In this document: positions 27,311 through 35,472 of the stretch, piece after piece | Layout of the letters: every line of letters starts with the position of its first letter | Position numbering within the stretch: position 1 is the first letter of the stretch | DNA from: Gracilibacillus salitolerans | GTDB lineage: Bacteria > Bacillota > Bacilli > Bacillales > Amphibacillaceae | Assembly (NCBI RefSeq): GCF_009650095.1 | Contig: NZ_CP045915.1 | Coordinates: forward strand, 682,001-746,000 | Length of the DNA stretch: 64,000 nucleotides | Direction: 5' to 3' | Notes under the pieces: generated by a model | The model's database searches: none | What the model was told of the DNA's origin: nothing | The model's input: only the letters and a program-made list of their open reading frames with translations | Translations under genes and position numbers: made by a program

Positions 27311-27511
27311 AATACGAAAATTCAGTGAAAATAAGCAAAGGGAAACAATAATAATCCTAGAAATTTAAGGTGTTTTACTGAACAAGGATAATTTACTGCT
27401 CAAATTTCCAATAAATTGATAATTATATAGTTAAATGATAGAAACTTATTATTCAGCTTATAATAAAATATGCAGGAGATCCCTCCTTAATCTAAGCCCC
27501 CGTTCACAAAA

Positions 27512-27541
27512 TTGACATAATTATACATGCTATCTTATAAT
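27512..27541 (+). promoter_or_regulatory. SigA-type promoter of the first symporter operon
   Basis: TTGACA (27512-27517) and TATAAT (27536-27541) with an 18-base spacer lie 50 bases before the GTG start of the DUF485 gene. Both hexamers match consensus exactly. Confidence 0.75.
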
Positions 27542-27591
27542 TGCATAGCAGAAAGGCAATTTAATTAATTCCTTCAAAAAGGAGAATTAGC

Positions 27592-27891
27592 GTGCAAAAT
27601 AGCCACACTAATGAAACCGCTTGCGAAGTTTATGATTACATAAGAAAAAAACACCGTATTCTTATCTCTACTGTTGCAATCATTGTTCTCTTTTATATAC
27701 TGTTTCCCATTGTGTTAACCACTTTTATTTCAGAACAAAATAAATATTTTCTCCCCTTGGCATGGGGGTATGTCCTTATATTATTTCTCCTGACCTGGGG
27801 AATAGGGATGTGGCATTACTTTTTCATGAAACAATTTAACCGGAGTCTAGAAGAAAGAGGGAAACAGACCAATGCGGGAGGTGGCCAATGA
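27592..27891 (+). CDS. DUF485 membrane protein (symporter partner)
   Basis: This small protein of 99 aa has two membrane helices (STVAIIVLFYILFPIVLTTFI and LPLAWGYVLILFLLTWGIGMWHYFF). It has the DUF485 layout that regularly precedes acetate/pyruvate-type sodium:solute symporters, as YwcB does YwcA in B. subtilis. GTG 27592 follows AAAAAGGAG. Its end overlaps the symporter start by 4 bases (ATGA), indicating translational coupling. Its role is probably assembly or modulation of the symporter; no catalytic residues are seen. Confidence 0.85.
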   Translation: MQNSHTNETACEVYDYIRKKHRILISTVAIIVLFYILFPIVLTTFISEQNKYFLPLAWGYVLILFLLTWGIGMWHYFFMKQFNRSLEERGKQTNAGGGQ

Positions 27892-29393
27892 ATTTCACCT
27901 ACTTTATTTTTTTCGTCGTTATCGTGATTGGTACGCTGGTCATTACCCATTGGGCAGCAGAGCGGAGCAGAACAGCTCATCAATTTTATGTGGCAGCAGG
28001 CAGTCTGTCTGGTATGCAAAATGGTATGGCAATTGCCGGTGATTTTATCAGTGCCGCCTCATTTCTTGGCATCACCGGACTGATAGCGCTCTATGGCTAT
28101 GACGGATTCTTGTATGCGACAGGTTTTCTTATTTCCTACGTCATACTATTACTATTAATCGTGGAACCGATTCATCGTCTTGGTACCTATTCGGTTGCAG
28201 ACGTTGTCACCACCCGCTTTCCCGGGGACAGGATGCGTGCTGCTGTAGCTATTAGCGGTATTTGTATTTCGGTTTTGTATATGATCCCACAGCTCGTAGC
28301 TTCTGGTTTATTGATTCGTCTTTTACTGGGGGTAGATTTTCGAGTAGCAGTGTGTATTATCGGTGTGTTAATGACGGTGTATGTAGCATTTGGTGGAATG
28401 CTGGCGACATCTTGGGTGCAGATTATAAAAACTGTACTGCTGATGGGTGGAACATTACTCGTTGTTTTTATTCTACTGTCCTGGATGAATTGGGATTTTT
28501 TTGGCCTTATAACGGAAGCGGTAGAGCAAAGTCCACATGAGGAATCGCTTTTTTATCCTGGAAATCTGTTCACTAACTCAATAGAGAAAATTTCACTTAC
28601 CTTAACTTTAATGCTTGGAACCTCAGGTCTTCCACATATACTAATTCGGTTTTTAACGGTAAAAAATGCAAAACAGGCAAGGGTATCTGCCATGTCTGCC
28701 TCATGGATTATTGGCTTGTTTTATATCATGACACTTATTTTGGGTGTGGGAGCCATCGCACTTGTTGAGAGTGAAACATTGATACAAGCGGACGCAAGTG
28801 GAAATCTAGCAGCTTTATTGTTAGCAGATGCGGTTGGTGGTGATTTTCTAATTGCCTTTGTGATGGCAGTGGCCTTTGCAACTATCATTGCTGTTGTAAC
28901 CGGTCTGATTTTTGCTGCAACTTCCTCTTTTGCGCATGATATCTATTATCATATTTGGAAGAATAAAAAGGTCGAAGAGAAAAAACAGCTACAGGTTGCT
29001 AGGCTCGTTGCTGTCGTGATCGGGTTCTTGTCCATCCTCTTATCAATAGGAATGGAAGAGAGTAATGTCGCTTTTCTTGTATCGATTACGTTTGCGATTG
29101 CTGCTTCCACGCTATTTCCTTTACTGATTCTTACTTTTTATTGGAAACGATTTAACCGAATCGGTGGCTATACAGCACTATTAAGTGGTTTTCTTATATC
29201 AATCATTCTAGTTGTCTCAGGTCCAGAGGGGATCGGCATCTTCCCACTCTCAAACCCTGGTATTCTATCGATTCCAGCCGGCTTTGCTGGTGGTGTGATT
29301 GGTTCCATGGTAGGAAAGAAGGACGAGAAAAACTATGAAGATCTTATTATGAAATTGTACAGCGACAAACAGGAGGTTGTATCGCATGATTGA
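27888..29393 (+). CDS. Sodium:solute symporter, acetate-permease (ActP/YwcA) type
   Basis: This is a 501-residue SSS-family carrier with 13 helices, for monocarboxylates such as acetate or pyruvate. Landmarks are FYVAAGSLSGMQNGMAIAGDFISAASFLG near residue 30, YSVADVVTTRFPG near 100, GTSGLPHILIRFLTVK near 245, and a helix with ATIIAVVTGLIFAATSSFAHD near 330. ATG 27888 overlaps the DUF485 gene. Downstream, the LytS-type kinase and LytTR regulator overlap in turn, so the four genes form one operon. Such kinases sense extracellular acetate or pyruvate in other Firmicutes, which supports the substrate guess. Confidence 0.88.
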   Translation: MNFTYFIFFVVIVIGTLVITHWAAERSRTAHQFYVAAGSLSGMQNGMAIAGDFISAASFLGITGLIALYGYDGFLYATGFLISYVILLLLIVEPIHRLGTYSVADVVTTRFPGDRMRAAVAISGICISVLYMIPQLVASGLLIRLLLGVDFRVAVCIIGVLMTVYVAFGGMLATSWVQIIKTVLLMGGTLLVVFILLSWMNWDFFGLITEAVEQSPHEESLFYPGNLFTNSIEKISLTLTLMLGTSGLPHILIRFLTVKNAKQARVSAMSASWIIGLFYIMTLILGVGAIALVESETLIQADASGNLAALLLADAVGGDFLIAFVMAVAFATIIAVVTGLIFAATSSFAHDIYYHIWKNKKVEEKKQLQVARLVAVVIGFLSILLSIGMEESNVAFLVSITFAIAASTLFPLLILTFYWKRFNRIGGYTALLSGFLISIILVVSGPEGIGIFPLSNPGILSIPAGFAGGVIGSMVGKKDEKNYEDLIMKLYSDKQEVVSHD

Positions 29394-31167
29394 CCTCACC
29401 ATTGTTTTGTTTGAACGAATCGGTCTGCTTTTGTTAGCAGCATTTATGTTAACACAAATACCGGGATTCCGTTCATTATTAGACAGAGATATTGCCATCG
29501 ATACTGTGATTTATCTAGCGATTGTTTTTGGGTTTATTGGGATATTAGGAACGCACACGGGTGTGTTAATCCAAATGGATACGTTAGTGCTCGAATCAAG
29601 AATTACCGATGTGACCTCTAGTGAGGTGTTGATCGGTTTCAGTACGGTAGTGGTCATGATTGCTGGTCTGCTTGGTGGACCATATGTTGGCCTTTGTACA
29701 GGGGGTATTACCGGGATCTACCTTGCATTTATTGGTGGAGATGCTTGGATAGCAAATAGTTTAATTAACCCATTGGCGGGATTAATTACGGGGTGGACAG
29801 GTCAGTTTTTTTCGGATGAGCGGGTCATTGCACCAGGGAAGGCATTATTTATTGGTATGTTCCCACCGGTATTGCATATGGGCTTTTTGTTGATTTTTAT
29901 TTCTGATCATGAAAAAGGTGTAGAGTTGGTAAATACAATAGGTATCCCACTTGTGATTACCAATGCTGTGGCTCTTGCCATTTTTACGATGGTAATCCGT
30001 GCTGCGCTTAATGAAACGGAAAGAGAAGCAGCGATTGAAACCAACCGAGCTTTATCCATTGCTGAGAAAGCACTGCCGATTCTTCAGGATGCTTCCTTAA
30101 TCTCTAATGCGAACAAAATGGCGAAGCTTTTGTATGATGAACTTGATGTTGCTGCTATTGCGATTACAGATAAAGAGAAGGTGCTCAGTCATGTAGGTCT
30201 TGCTGATGATCATCATCGATTAGGGGAGCCGCTCAAAATGCGACTATCGCATAAAGCACTTGATACAGGGGATATACAGGTTGCTTATGATAGAGAGGGA
30301 ATCCAATGTCGCTTTGAAGCCTGTCCGCTGAAAACAGCGATAATGGTACCGATTTATCGTTCTGGTGAAGTAATCGGTCTGATTAATTTATATTTTCGAC
30401 ATTCCCAACAAATTCGGGCTGTAGAAATAGAACTTGCCAAAGGTCTAGGTACTATTATCTCCAACCAAATCAGTGGCTTTGAAGCGGAAAGAATGAAAGA
30501 ACTTTTGAAGGAAGCGGAAATACGAAATCTTCAGGCACAGATAAATCCACATTTTCTATTCAACACTTTTAATCTGCTTCATTCTTTGATGCGAGTCAAT
30601 CAAGAAAAGGCACGTCATATCCTTATACAGCTAAGTCACTACATGCGGGCGAATCTGTCCATCGCCAGCAAAACGTTAATCCCTTTAAAAGATGAACTCG
30701 CACACGTGAATGCCTATGTGGAAATTGTAACTGCGCGTTTCATGGATCAGTTAATCATTAACATACACATTGATCCAGATCTCGAAGATGTATTGATACC
30801 ACCGGCAACATTGCAGCCCCTCATTGAAAATTGTATTCAACACGGGCTAAAGGATAAACAGATGAAAGGAAGAATTGATCTAACAATTACCCGAAAAAAA
30901 GAATGGGTATATATTGAAGTTCGAGATAATGGAAAAGGTTTTTCAGATAATATTCTTACATTACTCGGAACGGAACCGATGGATCAACAGAATGGTAATG
31001 GAACAGCCTTATATAATATTAATGAACGGTTGAAAGGTATTATGGGAGAAAAGAGTCAGCTGTACTTTCACAACTATCCAGAAAAAGGAAGTTCTGTTTC
31101 ATTTAAAATAGTTGTTCATACAAGGAGTGGCATAAATGAAGATTTACGTAATGATTGCAGAAGATGA
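29386..31167 (+). CDS. LytS/YehU-type sensor histidine kinase
   Basis: The N-terminus is a 5TMR-LYT membrane sensor (about residues 1-200, with GLLGGPYVGLCTGGITGIYLA). A GAF domain follows (about 225-350, with FEACPLKTAIMVPIYRSGEVIGLINLYF), then the kinase core with phospho-acceptor QINPHFLFNTFNLL near 385 and ATPase motifs LQPLIENCIQHG and DNGKGFSDN. The length is 594 aa. ATG 29386 is chosen because AGGAGG lies 9 bases before it; a TTG at 29377 falls next to that site. It overlaps the symporter gene by 8 bases and the regulator by 32. The same family controls lrgAB/pftAB and pyruvate uptake elsewhere. Confidence 0.92.
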   Translation: MIDLTIVLFERIGLLLLAAFMLTQIPGFRSLLDRDIAIDTVIYLAIVFGFIGILGTHTGVLIQMDTLVLESRITDVTSSEVLIGFSTVVVMIAGLLGGPYVGLCTGGITGIYLAFIGGDAWIANSLINPLAGLITGWTGQFFSDERVIAPGKALFIGMFPPVLHMGFLLIFISDHEKGVELVNTIGIPLVITNAVALAIFTMVIRAALNETEREAAIETNRALSIAEKALPILQDASLISNANKMAKLLYDELDVAAIAITDKEKVLSHVGLADDHHRLGEPLKMRLSHKALDTGDIQVAYDREGIQCRFEACPLKTAIMVPIYRSGEVIGLINLYFRHSQQIRAVEIELAKGLGTIISNQISGFEAERMKELLKEAEIRNLQAQINPHFLFNTFNLLHSLMRVNQEKARHILIQLSHYMRANLSIASKTLIPLKDELAHVNAYVEIVTARFMDQLIINIHIDPDLEDVLIPPATLQPLIENCIQHGLKDKQMKGRIDLTITRKKEWVYIEVRDNGKGFSDNILTLLGTEPMDQQNGNGTALYNINERLKGIMGEKSQLYFHNYPEKGSSVSFKIVVHTRSGINEDLRNDCRR

Positions 31168-31870
31168 ACGTCTTGGACGGGAAGAACTGTTCTATCTGCT
31201 CGAGCAGGAAGAAGATGTGATAGTATGTCCAAGTGCAGAAAATGGAGAACAATTAATCCAGTTATATCGTGAATATAAACCGGCTGTATTGTTTTTGGAT
31301 ATACATATGCCAGGCCTCACCGGTTTGGAAGTTGCACAGACATTGCGTAATGAAGATGGGAACGAGCCAGTCATTGTATTTACTACTGCCTATGACACCT
31401 ATGCTGTTCAGGCATTTGACCTTCAAGCGACAGATTACCTATTAAAACCTTTTGATAAAGCTCGTTTTGACACCGCTATGAAACGAGTTAGAGAAGAGCT
31501 ACAAACGAAGCAACATAAAAAGCCAAAAATTGATAAGCTGATTATTTCTACTGATAATAAAATGTTGGTTGTTGATCCATTGCAAATCGGCTATGCAGTC
31601 CGTGAAGGAAGACAGCTGCTTTTACACACGTTAACGAACGAAGTCATTGAAACGAAAATGAATTTGAAGGAGCTAGAGGAAAAATTGTCCACATTTCCTT
31701 TTTACCGGCCGCATCGAAGTTATCTGGTAAACCTTGATGCGATCGAGGAGATTACTCCATGGTTTAACGGAGCCTATAACATTGTGATTAAAGATAAAAA
31801 TAAATCGCAAGTTCCAATGAGTAGAACGGTAGCCAAAGAATTTTTTGATGTATTACAGGGATTAAATTAA
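31136..31870 (+). CDS. LytTR-family response regulator
   Basis: The receiver domain has MIAEDERLG, phospho-acceptor Asp in LFLDIHMPGLTGLE near residue 58, TTAYDTYAVQAFDLQATDYLLKPF and the conserved Lys. The C-terminal LytTR DNA-binding domain (residues 140-240) contains VREGRQLLLHT and FYRPHRSYLVNLDAIEEI. The length is 244 aa. ATG 31136 follows AAGGAGTGG. It is the last gene of the operon and is followed by a terminator at 31957-31990. Its targets could include its own operon and the second symporter operon that starts 300 bases downstream (inference). Confidence 0.93.
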   Translation: MKIYVMIAEDERLGREELFYLLEQEEDVIVCPSAENGEQLIQLYREYKPAVLFLDIHMPGLTGLEVAQTLRNEDGNEPVIVFTTAYDTYAVQAFDLQATDYLLKPFDKARFDTAMKRVREELQTKQHKKPKIDKLIISTDNKMLVVDPLQIGYAVREGRQLLLHTLTNEVIETKMNLKELEEKLSTFPFYRPHRSYLVNLDAIEEITPWFNGAYNIVIKDKNKSQVPMSRTVAKEFFDVLQGLN

Positions 31871-31956
31871 CCATTCATACAATAAATTCAACATTTTAAA
31901 CAGATAGAACAACAATTGAAGAAAATCTCGAAATTGAATCAATTATATTTAATATA

Positions 31957-31990
31957 CTAAATACAAATGTTAGAGTATTTAGTATTTTTT
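31957..31990 (+). terminator. Terminator after the LytTR gene
   Basis: ACTAAATAC pairs with GTATTTAGT over a 10-base loop and is followed by eight T residues. Confidence 0.75.
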
Positions 31991-31992
31991 TT

Positions 31993-32024
31993 ATGCTTTC
32001 AAAGAGGATGGGCTTTGAAAGCAT
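31993..32024. repeat. Perfect 12-bp hairpin
   Basis: ATGCTTTCAAAG and CTTTGAAAGCAT are exact inverted repeats around an 8-base loop. No T-run follows, so a simple terminator is unlikely. Confidence 0.65.
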
Positions 32025-32076
32025 ATAGTGAGACTGCCATCAGTGGGGGTTTTTGACGGTTAGTGCCGTGATAAAG
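32023..32076 (-). repeat. Family 1 repeat, shortened copy D
   Basis: Read on the minus strand it has the family head TTTATCACGGCACTAAC and the tail CCCCCACTGATGG then AGTCTCACTATAT, with the central part missing. It is comparable with copies at 353-485, 11764-11805 and 47889-48005. Confidence 0.55.
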
Positions 32077-32112
32077 GTTATATGAATAAGTAGGAGATTA
32101 TTCATAGTTATT

Positions 32113-32126
32113 TGTAAGCGTTTACT
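32113..32126 (+). promoter_or_regulatory. Catabolite-responsive (cre) site
   Basis: TGTAAGCGTTTACT matches the CcpA cre consensus TGWNANCGNTNWCA at 13 of 14 positions. It lies 47 bases before the second symporter operon, suggesting carbon catabolite control. Confidence 0.65.
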
Positions 32127-32172
32127 AAAATACTCTAACATTAATAAAAGCAGGAAGGGAAGGGATGAATCA

Positions 32173-32454
32173 ATGATTCAAACACTCAATGAAAAACAGA
32201 AATGGTATTGGAAGAAAAATATCCAACTGATCATAGGATTGCTTATTGTATGGTTTATGGTTGGTCTTGGTGCCGGAGTTCTATTTGCTGAACCTCTCTC
32301 CAATGTCCAATTTTTAAATGTGTCGTTATCGTTTTGGTTTGCACATCAAGGTTCGATATTGGTGTTTATCATACTAATACTCACGTATGCGATTCGCATG
32401 GATAAACTTGATAAGCAATATAAGGAAATGGTAAAGAACGAAAATGAGGCTTAG
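32173..32454 (+). CDS. DUF4212 small symporter subunit
   Basis: This 93-residue membrane protein has two helices (LIIGLLIVWFMVGLGAGVLFA and FWFAHQGSILVFIILILTYAIRM) and an early KQKWYWKKNIQL segment, all typical of DUF4212 proteins. They pair with a distinct class of sodium:solute symporters. ATG 32173 follows AGGAAGGGAAGGGATG. It lies 25 bases before the large subunit gene. The role as a small subunit of the symporter follows from the constant pairing of the two families. Confidence 0.88.
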   Translation: MIQTLNEKQKWYWKKNIQLIIGLLIVWFMVGLGAGVLFAEPLSNVQFLNVSLSFWFAHQGSILVFIILILTYAIRMDKLDKQYKEMVKNENEA

Positions 32455-32479
32455 TTAAGCAGGTATAAGGAGGGGTTTC

Positions 32480-34153
32480 ATGAGTGTTGAAGCTATTACG
32501 ATTATTCTGGTACTTATTACGTTTGCTGTTTACACGGGAATTGGTTGGTGGTCAAGGGTTCGTGATACTTCCAATTTTTATGTCGCAGGACAGGGTGTTC
32601 CAACTGTAGCGAATGGTGCTGCCATTGCTGCGGACTGGATGTCTGCCGCATCCTTTATTTCGATGGCAGGACTAGTTGCATTTTTAGGCTATGATGGAAC
32701 GATTTACTTAATGGGGTGGACCGGGGGATATGTACTTTTAGCATTATTGCTCGCTCCATATTTACGTAAATTCGGAAAGTTTACGGTTCCTGACTTTATT
32801 GGTGACCGTTTTTATTCAAGTAGTGCCCGTGCAGTAGCAGCAGTTGCAACGATTTTTATCTCGCTTACGTATATTTCCGGACAAATGCGTGGGGTAGGGA
32901 TAGTTTTTAGTCGTTACTTGCAGGTAGATATTGTCGTAGGGGTTCTAATTGGAATGGCCATTGTTGGATTTTTTGCATTATTAGGTGGAATGAAGGGTGT
33001 AACCTGGACACAAGCCATTCAATATTTTGTTATTATTATCGCTTTTTTAATCCCTGCGTTTGCGATTTCTTTTCAGTTAACAGGTAATCCTATTCCACAG
33101 CTTGCCTTAACAAGCAGTGATATTGTCGATCGTCTGGGGCAGATTCAAGTAGATCTCGGTATGACTGAATATATGGTGCCGTTTACCGATTTATCCATGA
33201 TTAATGTCTTTATGGTGACATTAGCTTTAATGGCGGGGACTGCTGGTCTACCCCATGTTATCGTCCGTTTCTATACTGTTAAAAGTGTCCGTGCTGCACG
33301 TTGGTCAGCAGTTTGGGCGATCATATTTATAGGACTTCTCTATTTAACTGCGCCTGCTGTTGGTGCGTTTGCTAAATACAATTTAATCGATACGATAGCA
33401 GATCAGCCATTAGAAGAAGTTCAGAATATTGAGTGGGTAAGTAAATGGGAAACAACAGGTCTCTTACAATTAGATGATGTAAATGGTGATGGAGTGGTGA
33501 ATTTTACTGGTGGTGAAGACAATGAAGTCTCTATTGATGGAGATATTATCGTGTTATCCACTCCGGAAGTAGCAAATCTAGCACCTTTTATAATCGCGTT
33601 GGTTGCGGCCGGAGGGCTAGCCGCGGCATTGTCAACTGCGTCAGGGTTATTAATTACGATGACAAGTGCTGTATCGCATGATATTTACTATCGGATTTTT
33701 AATAAAGGAGCCTCGGAATCACAACGCCTGCGAGTTGGTCGGATTACATTATTAATCGCACTGGGCATCGCGGCATATGTTGGAATTAATCCTCCAGGGT
33801 TTGCCGGTGAGGTTGTAGCACTTGCCTTTGGTTTAGGTGCAGCAAGTTTGTTCCCGGTTATTCTGTTAGGTATCTTTGACAAGCGGATGAATAAAGAAGG
33901 TGCGATCGCTGGTATCATTACTGGTTTGAGTTTTACACTGATCATGATTGGTGCCATACTCTCCCAATCTATTATTGGAACGGATGAACCAATTTTAGAT
34001 AGCTTCTTTGGTATTAATGCTCAAGGTGTCGGAGTAGTAGGCATGGTGCTAAACTTTGTTGTCAGCTTTATTGTTTCTAGGATGACTCCAGAACCGCCTA
34101 AAGATATCCAGGAATTAATTGAAAATGTACGTGCGCCTGAAATAGATGAGTAA
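32480..34153 (+). CDS. Sodium:solute symporter large subunit (DUF4212-linked class)
   Basis: This is a 557-residue SSS carrier. Key stretches are FYVAGQGVPTVANGAAIAADWMSAASFISMAG near residue 30, GKFTVPDFIGDRFYSS near 95, GTAGLPHVIVRFYTVKSVRAARWS near 255, and AAGGLAAALSTASGLLITMTSAVSHD near 375. An external loop near residue 330 contains DVNGDGVVNF, an EF-hand-like D-x-N-x-D-G calcium loop that is usual in this subclass. ATG 32480 follows AAGGAGGGG. The substrate is probably a short-chain organic acid, but nothing here fixes it. A cre site upstream indicates CcpA control. Confidence 0.9.
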   Translation: MSVEAITIILVLITFAVYTGIGWWSRVRDTSNFYVAGQGVPTVANGAAIAADWMSAASFISMAGLVAFLGYDGTIYLMGWTGGYVLLALLLAPYLRKFGKFTVPDFIGDRFYSSSARAVAAVATIFISLTYISGQMRGVGIVFSRYLQVDIVVGVLIGMAIVGFFALLGGMKGVTWTQAIQYFVIIIAFLIPAFAISFQLTGNPIPQLALTSSDIVDRLGQIQVDLGMTEYMVPFTDLSMINVFMVTLALMAGTAGLPHVIVRFYTVKSVRAARWSAVWAIIFIGLLYLTAPAVGAFAKYNLIDTIADQPLEEVQNIEWVSKWETTGLLQLDDVNGDGVVNFTGGEDNEVSIDGDIIVLSTPEVANLAPFIIALVAAGGLAAALSTASGLLITMTSAVSHDIYYRIFNKGASESQRLRVGRITLLIALGIAAYVGINPPGFAGEVVALAFGLGAASLFPVILLGIFDKRMNKEGAIAGIITGLSFTLIMIGAILSQSIIGTDEPILDSFFGINAQGVGVVGMVLNFVVSFIVSRMTPEPPKDIQELIENVRAPEIDE

Positions 34154-34186
34154 TCATAGGATAAAATGGCAGAAAGGAGGAAAAAG

Positions 34187-34645
34187 ATGAATTGGACACT
34201 GGTTTTAGCATGTTTAGTAGTCATCTTATATCTTTTCCATCCATGGATGAATATGAAGACGTTTCAAAAAGTGATCGGGATAACCCTGTTTCTTGAAATC
34301 TTTTATTTAACAGGTCACTATCTGATGGAATGGCCATTTCCCACGCCGATTGTTTTTGTGCAACTTTTTGTTGTATCAGGAATGGGGGTTGCATTAGGTG
34401 TATTTTTCTCCCGGATTTGGCCACTGCCGTTTGAAAAAGGTTTCGAGCGAATCTTTCGGACATTTCTGATCGCAATCCCTGCACTTGGTTTTGGTATGGG
34501 CTTGCAAGTCATTCTTCAGGGTGCACATCCTACGCAGGCCATTTACTTAATTTTTGCATTTGCAGCATGGCTCGGATCCAGTAGGTTTGTACGTGAAGAA
34601 AAACCAGATATAGTGCATTATAAAAAATTAGAAGGAACAGCTTAA
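34187..34645 (+). CDS. Membrane protein of unknown function in the symporter operon
   Basis: This protein of 152 aa has about five helices with short loops (WTLVLACLVVILYLF, ITLFLEIFYLTGHYLM, GMGVALGVFFSRI, AIPALGFGMGLQVILQG, AIYLIFAFAAWLG). No family is recognised. ATG 34187 is chosen because AAAGGAGG lies 6 bases before it; the ATG at 34166 is upstream of that site. It starts 33 bases after the symporter stop, so it is probably the third gene of that operon. It may aid assembly or be an unrelated passenger. Confidence 0.6.
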   Translation: MNWTLVLACLVVILYLFHPWMNMKTFQKVIGITLFLEIFYLTGHYLMEWPFPTPIVFVQLFVVSGMGVALGVFFSRIWPLPFEKGFERIFRTFLIAIPALGFGMGLQVILQGAHPTQAIYLIFAFAAWLGSSRFVREEKPDIVHYKKLEGTA

Positions 34646-34796
34646 CTGAAAAGAGGCTGGGACATATCAATTATTTTCCACTTCAAACACGAATGTTGCA
34701 ATAAACATGAAGAAAAGGAAGATTATGCGCAGTAACTGATGATGTATAACTATTGATCTAAGTGGTGATTTTGAAATGAATAATATGATTAACAAT

Positions 34797-34908
34797 CGCT
34801 ACGGCTTGCCCACTTCGCTTTCCAGGGGGCGTGTCTTCAGCTAACTGTGCAAAGTGGATCTTTAGATCACGTTGATGCCTCAGGAGTCGAAGTGGACGCC
34901 TGCGCTAA
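34797..34908 (+). repeat. Palindromic repeat, family 2, copy 1
   Basis: The left arm CGCTACGGCTTGCCCACTTC pairs in part with the right arm CGAAGTGGACGCCTGCGC (CCACTTCG/CGAAGTGG is exact). The middle carries TCTTCAGCTAACT and AAAGTGGATCTT. An inverted homologous copy lies at 35030-35160. Confidence 0.7.
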
Positions 34909-35029
34909 ATAACATTCTACAATGGATGCAAGTGGTAGAATTTCGACTCTCATTTCTTGGTTTATATATGCCATTCTTATAGAAAGTGCAAACAGCTAAC
35001 GGTCATAACCGTTGTAGAGCAATTTTATA

Positions 35030-35160
35030 GCGGAGGCCGCACACTTTCACTCCTGTGGGACTGTTTTCTCTGAAGATCCACTTTTCCGAGCGATCTTTGC
35101 TTGGAAAAGTTAGCTGAAGGGAAAACCCCACGGAAAGAGAAGTGGGCAGCCAGAGCGGTT
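35030..35160 (-). repeat. Palindromic repeat, family 2, copy 2 (inverted)
   Basis: Read on the minus strand it aligns along its whole length with copy 1: TGCCCACTTCTCTTTCC, CTTCAGCTAACTTTTCC, AAAAGTGGATCTTCAG, CAGGAGTGAAAGTG. It has an extra internal hairpin (CTTTTCCGAG...TTGGAAAAG region). Copies 1 and 2 face each other across about 120 bases. Confidence 0.7.
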
Positions 35161-35229
35161 GCTTAGCAGTCACAACTTTTCAATATAACCGCAAAAGTTA
35201 GTGAACATTTTCCTTCTTTTATGCAATTA

Positions 35230-35285
35230 AAAAATCCGAACGATAACAAATTCTGTTCGTAGAATTTGAAACATCGTTCGGATTT
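35230..35285. terminator. Long terminator-like hairpin
   Basis: AATCCGAACGAT pairs with ATCGTTCGGATT, and inside it AAATTCT pairs with AGAATTT around GTTCGT. A-rich sequence on the left and T-rich sequence on the right fit bidirectional termination. Confidence 0.6.
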
Positions 35286-35472
35286 CACTTTTATCAAATT
35301 ACTTTTTTCCCAGTCACGTTTTTATATTGTTTTTTAAAAAAATAATTGTGGCAAAACATATTTGAACCATGGTATATAATAGAAAATACATACGTATACA
35401 TAGCAAGAATTTTGATGGTCTGATATCACATTTGATCTATAAATGAGATACATGAAGGGGGGAGAAGGTTAT

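Larger units (their letters stand above)
31966..32142. repeat. Inverted-repeat pair bounding a 177-bp non-coding block
   Basis: AATGTTAGAGTATTTAG (31966-31982) is repeated in inverse as CTAAAATACTCTAACATT (32125-32142), differing by one base. Between them lie the terminator tail, a perfect 12-bp hairpin, a family 1 repeat and a cre-like site. It could be a small mobile element or paired binding sites. Confidence 0.6.
34646..35472. other. 827-bp non-coding region filled by palindromic repeats
   Basis: After the symporter operon comes an AAGAGGCTGGGACATA stretch of a kind common at Firmicutes gene ends. Two inverted copies of a large palindromic repeat and a long terminator-like hairpin follow. 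No coding frame is supported. The EamA promoter should lie after 35290. Confidence 0.55.
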
